A stretch of DNA of 64,000 nucleotides from Oscillatoria sp. CS-180 (GTDB lineage Bacteria; Cyanobacteriota; Cyanobacteriia; Phormidesmidales; Phormidesmidaceae). Position 1 is the first letter of the stretch; every line of letters starts with the position of its first letter. A program made the translations under genes and the position numbers. Of this stretch, positions 37,368 through 46,781 are shown in pieces. The notes beneath the pieces are model-generated. The model made no database searches. It saw only the letters and a program-made list of their open reading frames with translations, and was not told the DNA's origin. The stretch is taken from contig NZ_JAQMUB010000083.1 of the NCBI RefSeq assembly GCF_028330965.1, positions 62,001 to 126,000 on the forward strand, read 5' to 3'.

Positions 37368-37611
37368 GGTTCTCCTCAAAGGTATTTATGGCTAGCCATT
37401 AAACAACACAGCAGACATACACATAAATGAAAGTGATTGATATTCCAGGAATTTGCAGGACTATCTTATTGCCCGAGCCAATCCTGAGAGTCAACTATCA
37501 ATCTGTGTTAAGTCTTTCTCATATTGTTTATCATGCCACTGAACGGTTTTATTCCAAAGCATTTCAAAGGTTTACAGCAGCCATTTTGGATTCGTAGCGG
37601 TCTGTAAAACC

Positions 37612-38532
37612 TTACTGCGAGAGGGCGGTATGTGAATTAGGAGAGGCATGAAGGGATTGTATTGGAGACGATAGTACAGGTTGGTGTAGCCGAATGAGCT
37701 TGCTCAACGTTGCTTTCAGCTCTGTTCGGGGCACAATCGCATCAACAAATCCATGTTTCAGTAAATACTCAGCGGTCTGAAAATCGTCTGGTAGCTTTTC
37801 TCGCAGGGTTTGCTCGACAACTCTGCGCCCAGCAAAACCGATAGTAGCCTCAGGCTCAGCCAAAATAATATCTCCCAACATGGCAAAACTCGCTGTCACA
37901 CCGCCTGTCGTTGGATGGGACAACACAGGCATATAAAGCAGTTTCGCCTCTCGATGTCGATCCAGAGCAGCGGATATCTTTGCCATCTGCATCAGGCTCA
38001 GCATGCCCTCCTGCATCCGTGCTCCCCCTGAAGCGCAGACTACTATTACGGGTAGCTCAAGTCGGGTACTATGTTCAATCATGCGAGTCAACTTTTCGCC
38101 GACTACAGAACCCATACTGCCGCCCATAAATCGGAAGTCCATTACGCCTAGCCCAACGGAAATCCCGTCAAGTTTGCCCTCTCCTGTTTGAACTGCGTCA
38201 GTCAGCTCTGTGCGAGTCTGCATATCTTGGAGGCGATCCTTATAAGCTTTGCGGTCCCTGAACTTTAGAGGATCTTGCGGCAGGATATGCGTGTCAAGTG
38301 GGTGCCAGCTACCTTCATCAATGAGCTGAGAAATGCGATCATCGCTGAAAACTCTGTGATGATGCCCACATTCGGCACACACAAGTTGATTCGCTCTTAA
38401 ATCCTTGGTGTAAGTCATGACACCGCAAGCCTCACATTTAGACCAAAGGCCATCCGCAATTTCACGTTCCTGCCAGTCCTGACTGGTCGGACCAGACTTA
38501 CGACGATTTGCAAACCAATCAAACAGAGACAT
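37612..38532 (-). CDS. accD: acetyl-CoA carboxylase carboxyltransferase subunit beta
   Basis: With AccA transfers the carboxyl group from carboxybiotin to acetyl-CoA for fatty acid synthesis. The zinc ribbon CEAC...CAEC (Cys33, 36, 52, 55) is complete, and [12 protein letters not shown]-like [22 protein letters not shown] and [21 protein letters not shown] mark the crotonase-fold core. 306 residues fits. It is divergent from the squalene-synthase-like gene. accA is not in the window. Confidence 0.97.
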   Translation of the reverse strand: MSLFDWFANRRKSGPTSQDWQEREIADGLWSKCEACGVMTYTKDLRANQLVCAECGHHHRVFSDDRISQLIDEGSWHPLDTHILPQDPLKFRDRKAYKDRLQDMQTRTELTDAVQTGEGKLDGISVGLGVMDFRFMGGSMGSVVGEKLTRMIEHSTRLELPVIVVCASGGARMQEGMLSLMQMAKISAALDRHREAKLLYMPVLSHPTTGGVTASFAMLGDIILAEPEATIGFAGRRVVEQTLREKLPDDFQTAEYLLKHGFVDAIVPRTELKATLSKLIRLHQPVLSSPIQSLHASPNSHTALSQ

Positions 38533-38860
38533 GCTTATGAAAAAACTACTTAATAGGGAACAGCTTACCTTTCAATCCAGGCTGAAACTAATCCTATCGG
38601 TTTTGGTCGCGGTCATGCGAGGTCAATGTGTTGCTAGGTCAACATAAACAGTGTTTTATAGGGTAACGATTTTCCTCAAGAGCTATAAAATCTCACTCGG
38701 TATACTATCGCTCACATCTTTGAGAACAGGGTTTTCAGAAACTAATAACAAATCCCTATAGAAGCCCTGTAGAAGCGATTTGCCTGTCATTTTGGCGAAA
38801 ATACCGAGAACTTTTATTCACTATTTTGCGAACGCAAGTCAAGGGTGCACCACTTAAACA
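38533..38860. other. accD / SQS-like divergent promoter region
   Basis: About 330 bp between divergent genes. A TATACT at 38701-38706 could be a -10 for the rightward gene, but no matching -35 is evident. Nothing else. Confidence 0.35.
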
Positions 38861-39889
38861 ATGAAGATTTCTAAAGCAGTTGCCTCTTCAGTCTGCAACG
38901 GCATCGCCGACGATGCTCTTAAAGACGAAGATAATGGTTTTTGGTTAGCAAGTTTGCCTACCTATGTTCAAACTGTTTGGCAGCAGCGATTTTATTGGAT
39001 CCGCTGGGTGGATCGTTTGGCTGAACAAGACCAGATTGTGCAGCCTGGCGGAGAGCAGTTCCCCATGCTGTACCAGGCGTGGAAGCGCCTATATCATCAA
39101 CGTTTCTTGTCTTCAGGGGATCAACATTGGAAAATCTTGAGGCAAATTGAAACGACTTGGTTTTTGGAAGATGCCCATGAGCTGCACCAAGCTGAGATAG
39201 AGGCTTGGAATTGTTATATGGATGCGATCGCCGACTATCACCAGCCCGAACTCACCATCGCGACACTTCAAGATTACGAGACAATGCTTGACCGGCTAGC
39301 GGGTGCTTGTTTTCAGCTACTCCCTTTCCTAAAAGCTCATCATCGTTTAGTCGCTCGTCGGTTTGGCATTGTCGATCAGTTTTACAACAACCTCCGGGAC
39401 CTATATGAAGACGCGCAGCAGGGGGTCTGTTATTTCCCAACTGATTTACTACATCAATTTGGGTTGAATCGCCAATCCATTTTAGATTTGAGCTGTCTGA
39501 AGGAACCTGGTTTTCAGCCCCTTATGAAATATTGGGTCGAGAGCTATCTGCCTCAATTGCGCCAGCAAAACATGTCGTTGATGTTAGCAGCCGACCTTCA
39601 TCCTGCATGGCAGTGTCTGACCACTTGGTTTGTCCATCGCTATATGCGAATTGAACAGGTCTTACGAGCCTGCCAGTACGATTTTGTAGCGTTTGCTAAT
39701 CGCTATTGGACCGTTGTGCAGCAAGACCTCGATCAGCAGTTGGCTAAAGTAAAACAGGTGACTCTAACGGGGCGTCCCTACATTCCCATTGATGTGGCTG
39801 AGATTGCTCCATTTCTCAATGTGTCCCCAACTGTTCTAGGGATTTCAAGATATCCACACGGACCTGCCATTTCTGAAAGTGTGTTTTAG
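38861..39889 (+). CDS. squalene/phytoene synthase-superfamily-like protein, degenerate
   Basis: 342 residues, helical. The centre, LQDYETMLDRLAGACFQLL then HHRLVARRFGIVDQFYNNLR and DLYEDAQQGVCYFPTDLLHQFGL, follows the phytoene/squalene synthase pattern (Y..xAG.VG..., GxAxQxTNxLRDxxEDxxxGRxYxP). The second Asp-rich motif is kept (DLYED), while the first looks reduced to WVDRLAE instead of DDxxD. So the fold is likely all-alpha prenyl-synthase, but normal head-to-head condensation is doubtful. The family call is by eye and moderately sure. The gene stands alone between accD and pilD; no terpenoid genes adjoin it. Confidence 0.6.
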   Translation: MKISKAVASSVCNGIADDALKDEDNGFWLASLPTYVQTVWQQRFYWIRWVDRLAEQDQIVQPGGEQFPMLYQAWKRLYHQRFLSSGDQHWKILRQIETTWFLEDAHELHQAEIEAWNCYMDAIADYHQPELTIATLQDYETMLDRLAGACFQLLPFLKAHHRLVARRFGIVDQFYNNLRDLYEDAQQGVCYFPTDLLHQFGLNRQSILDLSCLKEPGFQPLMKYWVESYLPQLRQQNMSLMLAADLHPAWQCLTTWFVHRYMRIEQVLRACQYDFVAFANRYWTVVQQDLDQQLAKVKQVTLTGRPYIPIDVAEIAPFLNVSPTVLGISRYPHGPAISESVF

Positions 39890-39897
39890 AGCCTGTC

Positions 39898-40716
39898 TTA
39901 CCCAGACATAAAGAAGAACTGAAGATACCAGTTGATTAGGCGATCGCCCCAAAAAAGCGCGATGAAGGCTCCGAGGGTCAAAAAGGGACCGAAAGGGATC
40001 GGTGTTCTACGATTGAGTACTCCCAGGGCGATCGCGCCGCCTCCAATAAACGCACCCAAGGCACAGGCTAGGAAACTGCTGAGCAACATACCTTGCCACC
40101 CTAACCAAGCTCCTAAAAGGGCTGCAAGTTTGCCGTCACCTCCGCCCATCACCGTTTTACCCGTTAGGAACGATCCGACAAACCCAATGACTTCAAAAAT
40201 CCAGAGGCCCAAAACAGCGCCGAGGATAGCCCTCATCAGCCCTTGAGCAGCGATCGCAGTTGTCCAATGGGGGCCATCGGCTGGGAGCAAGACAGTTTGC
40301 GATACTATCCCCAAGATGAGTCCCGATTGGGTGAGCTCATTGGGGAGTGTCAGCGTGTCTAAATCAATGCAGGTGAGACAGATGAGCCAACATATCAGGA
40401 TCCAAACGCTTAGCGTGGTCCAAGATAGTTCAAACTGCCAGAATGTTGCTAAAAACAATAGCCCTGTGATGGCTTCAATTAGGGGATAGCGTGGCGATAT
40501 ACGAGTGCGGCAGTAGCGGCATCGCCCTTTCAGCCACATCCACCCCAATACAGGCACGTTGTCATAGGGACGCAACACATGATGACATTGAGGACATCGA
40601 GAGGGGGGATGCAAAAGTGAGAGCTTTTCAGGAACGCGATAGATCACAACATTGAGAAAACTACCCATGGAAGCTCCAAAGGCAAAAACAATGAAGGAAA
40701 ACAGAGCGTTAATCAA
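39898..40716 (-). CDS. pilD: prepilin leader peptidase / N-methyltransferase
   Basis: Inner-membrane aspartic protease that cuts type IV prepilins and methylates the new N-terminus. Cysteine pairs CPQC (41, 44) and CRYC (66, 69) in the cytoplasmic loop are present, as are the catalytic aspartates in CIDLDTLTLPN and GGGDGKLAALLGAW. 272 residues with about seven hydrophobic segments. Used for pili, motility and natural competence. It is convergent with the preceding gene, eight bases apart. Confidence 0.95.
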   Translation of the reverse strand: MINALFSFIVFAFGASMGSFLNVVIYRVPEKLSLLHPPSRCPQCHHVLRPYDNVPVLGWMWLKGRCRYCRTRISPRYPLIEAITGLLFLATFWQFELSWTTLSVWILICWLICLTCIDLDTLTLPNELTQSGLILGIVSQTVLLPADGPHWTTAIAAQGLMRAILGAVLGLWIFEVIGFVGSFLTGKTVMGGGDGKLAALLGAWLGWQGMLLSSFLACALGAFIGGGAIALGVLNRRTPIPFGPFLTLGAFIALFWGDRLINWYLQFFFMSG

Positions 40717-40930
40717 ATTAGGTCACGCGATCGCGCCGATGGCAGGACATTAATGCGGACTCGTGCAAGGATACCTATGGTATTAGATCGATGCTAGGCA
40801 TCCAATACACCCCTGTCAGCGCTGAGTTTGACTCTCTTCGACATTAATTGGCAGAGAGAATCATCTCAGCTTGGAGTACTAATATGTATCATTGTTTTGC
40901 GAAGTTTGTTGCGGAACCTGTTTAGCGGTC

Positions 40931-41209
40931 TTAATGAATATCTGGTTCGATCTGATCGAGTGGAATGAAACACTCACTCGGTAATAACACAGGGGGACCA
41001 CTGAAAATGAGTTTCCCTCGCCGCGTTCGGCGGCTAATCGCTACGCCAATGGGGCGTTGTACGTCGTCGGGATGGACTTCATAATAGGTTCGGTAAATAT
41101 GCCGCGCTGCTTTCAGCAGTGCCGGATTGTAGACGGCAGCAGCCCCCGAAATTTCATCTGGGTAAGGCATGTGTGGCGCAGGTGGGAGCGGCTGGTGATA
41201 GCTATGCAC
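40931..41209 (-). CDS. small conserved-looking protein of unknown function
   Basis: 92 residues from a GTG at 41209 or about 79 from an ATG at 41170; neither has a good SD, so the start is open. The part LLKAARHIYRTYYEVHPDDVQRPIGVAISRRTRRGKLIF looks like a folded, conserved protein. No family recognised. It lies 95 bp downstream of leuB on the same strand and may share its transcript. Confidence 0.5.
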   Translation of the reverse strand: MHSYHQPLPPAPHMPYPDEISGAAAVYNPALLKAARHIYRTYYEVHPDDVQRPIGVAISRRTRRGKLIFSGPPVLLPSECFIPLDQIEPDIH

Positions 41210-41304
41210 AGCTCAGGAACCCCTAGGTTTTTTGGACAAAAGCTCAGTCAAATATAACAGGCACGCTCGCGATCGCCTGTCCAGGAACAGCTTTGCAAAA
41301 CTTC

Positions 41305-42387
41305 TTAAGCAAGCGCATTGAGGAGAGCCTCTCCCATGCCCTGACAGCCGACTGCGGTCATACCTTCAGCCATGATATCGCCAGTCCGATATCCCTGGTC
41401 GAGAACTTTGACAACGGCATCTTCTATCTTATCGGCTGCAGCGGGTTGATGCAGGCCATAACGCAACATCATTGCCGCACTGAGTACTTGAGCGAGGGGG
41501 TTGGCTTTGTCTTGTCCGGCGATGTCAGGGGCTGAACCGTGAACTGGCTCGAATACGCCGGGTCCGTCTGCACCTATGCTAGCTGACGGCAACATGCCGA
41601 TACTTCCTGTTAGCATAGCTGCCGCATCAGACAAAATATCGCCGAAGAGGTTGCCTGTAACAATAGTGTCAAATTGTTTGGGCCAACGTACGAGCTGCAT
41701 AGCGGCATTGTCAACGTACAAATGGGAGAGTTCAACATTGGGGTAATCGTCAGCCAGCGCCGTGATGCGATCGCGCCATAGCTGAGATACTTCCAACACA
41801 TTGGCCTTGTCCACTGAACATAGCCGTCCCTGCCGTTTTTGGGCAGTCTTAAAAGCAACCCGACCAATGCGATCGATTTCGCTGTCTTTATAAGCCATTG
41901 TGCTGACGCCGCGCTTCTCTCCTGTTTCCGTTTGGAAAATACCCTTGGGTTCACCGAAATAAATGCCGCCCGTGAGTTCACGCACGACCATGATATCGAC
42001 GCCTTCGACTACCTCTTGCTTCAGCGATGAGGCGTCAATTAACTGCGGCAGAATTGTGGCGGGTCGTAAATTCGCAAACAGTTCTAGTCCTGCCCGCAGA
42101 CCGAGTAGACCTGTTTCAGGGCGCTGGTGCCGGGGCAGTGAATCCCACTTGTACCCACCGATCGCGGCCAGCAGCACAGCATCGCCACCGCGACAAATGT
42201 CTAGTGTTTTTTCTGGTAAAGGTGTGCTAGTTTCATCAATCGCAACCCCACCGATTAACGCTTCCTGAAACTCAAAGTTCAGATCCAGCTGGCTGCCGAC
42301 CTGCTTCATGACGTCAACTGCAACAGCCATAATTTCAGGGCCAATGCCATCGCCCGGTAGCAGCGTAATACGAAAGGTTTGCGTCAT
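41305..42387 (-). CDS. leuB: 3-isopropylmalate dehydrogenase
   Basis: Oxidises and decarboxylates 3-isopropylmalate in leucine synthesis. The opening [33 protein letters not shown], the active-site [15 protein letters not shown], and metal aspartates in the stretch [28 protein letters not shown] are the LeuB signature. 360 residues, full length. Other leu genes are not in the window. A copy of the 104-bp element starts 50 bp upstream of its start codon. Confidence 0.97.
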   Translation of the reverse strand: MTQTFRITLLPGDGIGPEIMAVAVDVMKQVGSQLDLNFEFQEALIGGVAIDETSTPLPEKTLDICRGGDAVLLAAIGGYKWDSLPRHQRPETGLLGLRAGLELFANLRPATILPQLIDASSLKQEVVEGVDIMVVRELTGGIYFGEPKGIFQTETGEKRGVSTMAYKDSEIDRIGRVAFKTAQKRQGRLCSVDKANVLEVSQLWRDRITALADDYPNVELSHLYVDNAAMQLVRWPKQFDTIVTGNLFGDILSDAAAMLTGSIGMLPSASIGADGPGVFEPVHGSAPDIAGQDKANPLAQVLSAAMMLRYGLHQPAAADKIEDAVVKVLDQGYRTGDIMAEGMTAVGCQGMGEALLNALA

Positions 42388-42437
42388 GATCCGTGGCGTC
42401 TCCCTGTGTTGACTAATCGACGTTGACTCGTAAGTGA

Positions 42438-42541
42438 TATAGCTTTAGCCATCTAGGCGTATGCACTCCATAGCATCCCAGTGCATAGCCCATAGTCAAA
42501 TAGCTCGCCGTCTTGTTCTAACGGAACTGGCAATGGCTATA
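42438..42541 (-). repeat. 104-bp dispersed MITE-like element, copy 2
   Basis: Full copy in the reverse sense. The ends are TATAGC and GCTATA; the longer terminal repeat is TATAGCCATTGCCA against TATAGCTTTAGCCA, 11 of 14 identical. Flanked by unrelated sequence. It lies in the leuB promoter region. Confidence 0.9.
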
Positions 42542-42721
42542 CTACTTCGCTTTTTGTCCGCTACATGATGTTAGAACTGAATCGCAAATCTACAGTTCAA
42601 AGTTGCAAATCGGCATAAGCGGGCGGTGGATACCCAGAGGCGTATTATCTTACGTCTAGGACAAGTTTCTCAACAAGTAGTTGCTAAATGGACGTTAGCA
42701 GCGATCGCGGGATGTATACCT

Positions 42722-43408
42722 ATGAATTATCTCTACCTCCACGGATTCGCCTCCAGTCCTCAGTCCTCGAAGGCGCAATTTCTCAAACGTCAGCTAGCGG
42801 CTGTAGGCAAAACCTTACACATTTTGGACCTCAATCAAGACGATTTCAGCCATCTCACGCTGACTCGCCAAATCAACCAAAGTGTGGGCTGGATGCAGCT
42901 TCAAAACGAACGTCAAGAGCAGCCTCAGCCATTTACGATCATGGGTTCTAGCTTGGGTGGTCTAACGGCTACTTGGATCGCTCAGCAGCCAACTGTTCAG
43001 CCCCATATTAAGCAGCTTGTCTTGCTAGCCCCCGCGTTCCAGTTTCTCAATCAGTGGCTACCTCGGTTGGGGGCTGAGAGCATTGCCCACTGGCAGCAAA
43101 CAGGTTGGCTTTCCGTCTATCACTACGGGTTAGCTCAGCAGGTGCCCCTTGCCTACGACTTTGTGGTCGATGCTGAAACGTATGACGAGCGTCAGCTAGA
43201 TGCACCCATTCCAACGCTGATTCTCCACGGACAGCAGGATGAGGTCATTGACCTTCAGGCTAGCCGCGACTACGCGAGTTCTCGTCCATGGGTGACATTG
43301 GTTGAGCTAGACAGCGATCATAGTTTAGGAAGTGTTCAGCCCAAGCTGTGGGAAGAAATGCGATCGTTCCTCAACATTGGGATGCAGCTTTGGAATCAAA
43401 AAACTTGA
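42722..43408 (+). CDS. YqiA/YcfP-type alpha/beta hydrolase (esterase)
   Basis: 228 residues from ATG 42722, which opens MNYLYLHGFASSPQSSKAQF, the usual start of the YqiA esterase family; the longer in-frame ORF has no support. The nucleophile elbow is GSSLGG (MGSSLGGLTA), the acid Asp lies in HGQQDEVID, and the His in DSDHSLGS, so the catalytic triad is intact. Substrate is unknown; YqiA of E. coli acts on short acyl esters in vitro. Next comes the DM9 gene, 36 bp downstream. Confidence 0.85.
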   Translation: MNYLYLHGFASSPQSSKAQFLKRQLAAVGKTLHILDLNQDDFSHLTLTRQINQSVGWMQLQNERQEQPQPFTIMGSSLGGLTATWIAQQPTVQPHIKQLVLLAPAFQFLNQWLPRLGAESIAHWQQTGWLSVYHYGLAQQVPLAYDFVVDAETYDERQLDAPIPTLILHGQQDEVIDLQASRDYASSRPWVTLVELDSDHSLGSVQPKLWEEMRSFLNIGMQLWNQKT

Positions 43409-43444
43409 TATATTTGCGTATGGTTAACATCTATATTGCAAATC

Positions 43445-44161
43445 ATGGGTCTTAAAAATACAAATATTGGCGACAGCATAGTTATCATTTCCGGTGCAAT
43501 AGTTGCTTTAGCTACTCTGGGGCTGTTGTTTGCCGCAGTACTTGCTGATTGGGATCAGATAACGGCTACGCTCTGTGGTTTTTTCCCTGAATTTTGTAGC
43601 GATGACGATGGCAAAAATTCTCATTGGATAGCAGTAAGAACCGGAGAGCCAATTCCCGCTAAAGCCATAGATACCGGTGATGAACGCACATCCTATCAAG
43701 AAGTTGGCAAGCCAGATGATCTGCATAAACTGTATGTTTGTATGGCTGACAACAAGATTGGGAAAGTTGGAGCCTCAGGACGGTGTGATATTCCGTACTA
43801 CCGAATTAATACAAAGAGAAACAGTGAAAAGGACTTATTGAAAAACAGATCAACAGAAAACTTTTCAAGCTACAAGATTCTTGTTGATCCAGAGAGCGAA
43901 CTGTACTGGGAGGATGCAAATTACTCGGGTACAGCCTTTGCTGTTGAAGCTTCTGATGACTTACGTCCAGCGGTAGGTGACTCTCTATCTATATGCAAAG
44001 CTTATTATTCGGCTCGTAATGAAGTAGGAGAAGATAAAGATGGATGGCACCCTGGATTTGTCGATAAAAGGATTGATAAATGTATTTTTGTTTGGGATGA
44101 CGACCGGGTAGGATTTGACACGATTGAAAAATATGAACTACTTTTTAAGAGGGAGCAATAG
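43445..44161 (+). CDS. membrane-anchored protein with DM9-like (DUF3421) repeats
   Basis: 238 residues. One N-terminal hydrophobic segment (IVIISGAIVALATLGLLFAAVLA) and two tandem DM9-like units: first HWIAVRTGEPIPAKAIDTGD to KLYVCMADNKIGKVGASGRCD and YKIL; second from LSICKAYYSARNEV to DKCIFVWDDDRVGF and KYELL. DM9 repeats are mannose-binding or unknown domains in animals, with patchy bacterial spread. The gene is distinctly more AT-rich than its neighbours, which hints at transfer. The ATG at 43445 is used (a TTG three codons upstream is possible). Topology suggests an outer or periplasmic face. Confidence 0.65.
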   Translation: MGLKNTNIGDSIVIISGAIVALATLGLLFAAVLADWDQITATLCGFFPEFCSDDDGKNSHWIAVRTGEPIPAKAIDTGDERTSYQEVGKPDDLHKLYVCMADNKIGKVGASGRCDIPYYRINTKRNSEKDLLKNRSTENFSSYKILVDPESELYWEDANYSGTAFAVEASDDLRPAVGDSLSICKAYYSARNEVGEDKDGWHPGFVDKRIDKCIFVWDDDRVGFDTIEKYELLFKREQ

Positions 44162-44301
44162 TATGCTTCTATATGTTGACTATTTTACATAATTCATTTT
44201 CTTTATTGATCAACTAGATTAACTAGAAATTGGCGAAAAATTTGAATTTAAGTTATTAAAAAAGTAACTGGTAACCCGCGTTATTCCAAGCAAAAGAGAA
44301 A

Positions 44302-45537
44302 CTATTCTCTCAAGAGTAGAAAAAATAGGACGCCATCCGTGTTGATTTGTCCAGCTTGTTCTCCGGCAGCATGGCCGCTACCGATAAAAATATCAACGCG
44401 CCCGGGTCCTTGAATTGCACCTCCAGTGTCTTGATTGAGGACATAGCGGCTGCTGGGAGAGGGTTGCCATTGACCCGATTCAGTGGGTTGAGGCCAGTCG
44501 AGATTGATGAGCGCGATCGCGCCTGCTGGCATCAATGTTTTATCTGTTGCAATAGATCGCCCAGCAGTGACTGGAACAGAAAAGGTGCCCGTGGGGGGAC
44601 CCCCTGAGGTTTCTCGGAAGAAGACGAAGCGATTATTGCGGGGCAGGTACACGTCCAAGTCTTCAGGATGTGCTTGGAAATAGGCTAGTAGCCGCTCTAA
44701 TGTCATTCCCGCTTCAGGAACTTTGTCATCGTTGATCAGTTCGCGTCCAATGCTGACGTAGTCATACTCTGTACGTCCCGCATAGCCAACGGATAGGAAA
44801 GAGCCATCCGTGAGCTGTAGCCTTGCCGATCCCTGGACCTGAACGAGGAATGCTTCTAGGCGATCGCGCATCCACACCAATTCCAGTCCAGCCAAGGGCC
44901 CCTGATGACTCTGCAAGCCATCCGTGCCTTCTAGCTCCACACGGGTTGGATGAGGTTTGGTCCAGTCATCCAAATTTTGAGGTCGCTGATAGAGGGGATA
45001 GCGATACTCTGTGGTTGGAATCAGGCTGGCTTGGTAAGACGGCTCAAAATAGCCTGTGAAGTGAACCGTTCCTTCGCTGTCATTACCAATGGATTGATAA
45101 AGGAGAAACTCTCGCTGAATTGCCTCGTGGAAAGACTCTGGGGAAGAACTAGTGATCAGCAGTGTGCGAAAGCGCTGTAGACTGCGGCGGACGCGATCGC
45201 GCGTGATACCAGGAATTGGATAATTCTCGTACGCGACTTCAGCCGCCGGAGTGTCTAAAAACGATAGGCTGTGGGCGATCGCGGTCAGTAACCTCAATTG
45301 GGCGGAGGTGTTGTTCTCTTCCCAAAGAGCGTCGTCAATAACAGATCCCTCCGGCCATTCCTCTACAGCTGTCAGGGGAACAAGAGGTGTTGTCAGAGGT
45401 GTCGTTAGTGTTTCCTCTGGCGGCTCTGGCAGTGAGTTAACTGACGGTTCCGCAAAGGCGCTCTCCAAGCCCAAAACGCTGAGGAGACTCAACAGGGCGA
45501 GCGATCGCTTGCAAATCAGTGTTTGAGATAAACTCAT
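44302..45537 (-). CDS. membrane-bound lytic murein transglycosylase A (MltA)
   Basis: Cleaves peptidoglycan with formation of 1,6-anhydromuramic acid. 411 residues; signal peptide at the start (LALLSLLSVLGLESAFA), then FTGYFEPSYQAS, the MltA substrate groove region (FLVQVQGSARLQLTDGSFLSVGYAG) and the 3D domain RYVLNQDTGGAIQGPGRVDIF with its aspartates, ending GSGHAAGEQAG. The ATG at 45537 shares its A with the stop of the upstream small gene (TGATG), so translation is coupled. No lipobox is seen, so it may be free in the periplasm. Confidence 0.92.
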   Translation of the reverse strand: MSLSQTLICKRSLALLSLLSVLGLESAFAEPSVNSLPEPPEETLTTPLTTPLVPLTAVEEWPEGSVIDDALWEENNTSAQLRLLTAIAHSLSFLDTPAAEVAYENYPIPGITRDRVRRSLQRFRTLLITSSSPESFHEAIQREFLLYQSIGNDSEGTVHFTGYFEPSYQASLIPTTEYRYPLYQRPQNLDDWTKPHPTRVELEGTDGLQSHQGPLAGLELVWMRDRLEAFLVQVQGSARLQLTDGSFLSVGYAGRTEYDYVSIGRELINDDKVPEAGMTLERLLAYFQAHPEDLDVYLPRNNRFVFFRETSGGPPTGTFSVPVTAGRSIATDKTLMPAGAIALINLDWPQPTESGQWQPSPSSRYVLNQDTGGAIQGPGRVDIFIGSGHAAGEQAGQINTDGVLFFLLLRE

Positions 45538-45791
45538 CAAAATCGTTCAACACTGGAGCTAAAGACAGGTTCAACTCGAATGGCTAGGAGACGGGAAGGG
45601 CGAATGACCATGTATTCACCAGGGTTAATCTTAGGAACTGGAACGCTGATGAATTCTTCTGACGTGGCCTTTGGCATTAGCTCGCCGCTGTACCATTTCT
45701 GAAATTCTTGAATGGTTGAAAATCTCACTTCTTCGTGATGTCCGCCATCAAAGAGCATGTGAATGATGTATTCGCTGGGCGTTCTTGGCAT
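45537..45791 (-). CDS. small protein coupled to mltA
   Basis: 84 residues from ATG 45791 (GGGAG upstream): MPRTPSEYIIHMLFDGGHHE, then FSTIQEFQKWYSGELMPKA and VPVPKINPGEYMVIRPSRLLAIRVEPVF. It looks like a compact folded cytoplasmic protein that I do not know. Its stop overlaps the MltA start in TGATG, implying one transcript and linked expression. A longer ORF starts 33 codons upstream but has no SD. Confidence 0.7.
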   Translation of the reverse strand: MPRTPSEYIIHMLFDGGHHEEVRFSTIQEFQKWYSGELMPKATSEEFISVPVPKINPGEYMVIRPSRLLAIRVEPVFSSSVERF

Positions 45792-45990
45792 CGTACTCCC
45801 CGTTTTCTCAAACGCTGCCCTGACGTGGGCTGCTGGAACAGACAAATTGTACCCACGGATGAGCACATCGATTACGAGGCATTGTACCAATACGTGAAAA
45901 ACGGTTGTTGTGCACCGGCAAGGCGCAACCTGGGATCGTGGCTAATGTCACAATGTCCAGATGACAGAGAATTTTGGTTCTTAGGAGGCC

Positions 45991-46677
45991 ATGTCTGTGC
46001 ACAATGACCCAGAGCAAGTTCTAGCTGATACGCTTCATCAGTTGTCCAGTCAAACTAGTGATATGGGTTTAGTGGGCGATCGCCAGTTGTACCTACAGAC
46101 AGACCCGATGATTGATTGGCAGCATCCTGAGATCATGCGCTTGGCGGAACAGCTTGCTGCGAAGGGGAATACGCCAATCGGCATCGCTAAGGTCTGCTTT
46201 GAGTGGGTCAGAGATGAGATCTACCACAGTTCGGATTATCAGATGAATCCGGTGACGTGTCGTGCTTCCGATGTCTTGAAACATCGCACCGGATACTGTT
46301 TTGCCAAGAGTCATTTACTGGCAGCCTTACTGAGGGCTAATCAAATTCCAGCAGGATTTTGCTATCAGCGGTTAAGCATTCACGACGACGGTGCTCCCTA
46401 CAGCCTGCATGGCTTTAATGCTATCTATCTACCGGATATTGGCTGGTATAGGCTGGATGCCAGAGGGAATAAAGCAGGGATCAACGCTCAATTTAATCCA
46501 CCTGAAGAGCAGCTAGCGTATTCGACTCAGCTGCCGGGCGAAGTTGATTTTAGTGCTATTCTGCCTCGACCGTTAGCAGTCGTTGTCTCAGCTCTGCAAA
46601 GCTGTAACAATTGGAACGATATGCTTCTCAACCTGCCAGACGTTGCCGATCTGCGGAGATCAGAGGCAGTGCAATAA
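45991..46677 (+). CDS. transglutaminase-like domain protein
   Basis: 228 residues. The papain-like triad is Cys103 (GYCFAKSH), His140 (LHGFNAIYL) and Asp156 (RLDARGN), all in the spacing of bacterial transglutaminase-like cysteine proteases. Region VCFEWVRDEIYHSSDY is the typical lead-in. No signal peptide. Substrate is unknown. AGGAGG is just upstream of ATG 45991. It is divergent from the mltA unit. Confidence 0.87.
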   Translation: MSVHNDPEQVLADTLHQLSSQTSDMGLVGDRQLYLQTDPMIDWQHPEIMRLAEQLAAKGNTPIGIAKVCFEWVRDEIYHSSDYQMNPVTCRASDVLKHRTGYCFAKSHLLAALLRANQIPAGFCYQRLSIHDDGAPYSLHGFNAIYLPDIGWYRLDARGNKAGINAQFNPPEEQLAYSTQLPGEVDFSAILPRPLAVVVSALQSCNNWNDMLLNLPDVADLRRSEAVQ

Positions 46678-46781
46678 ACACTCAACCTGTTCTGATCAAA
46701 GATTGCAATTGCATCAAACAGCTTGGGCTGTCCAAAACCATCATGCTCAGTCTATACGTTATGCAACTTTGCCGAATGCTG

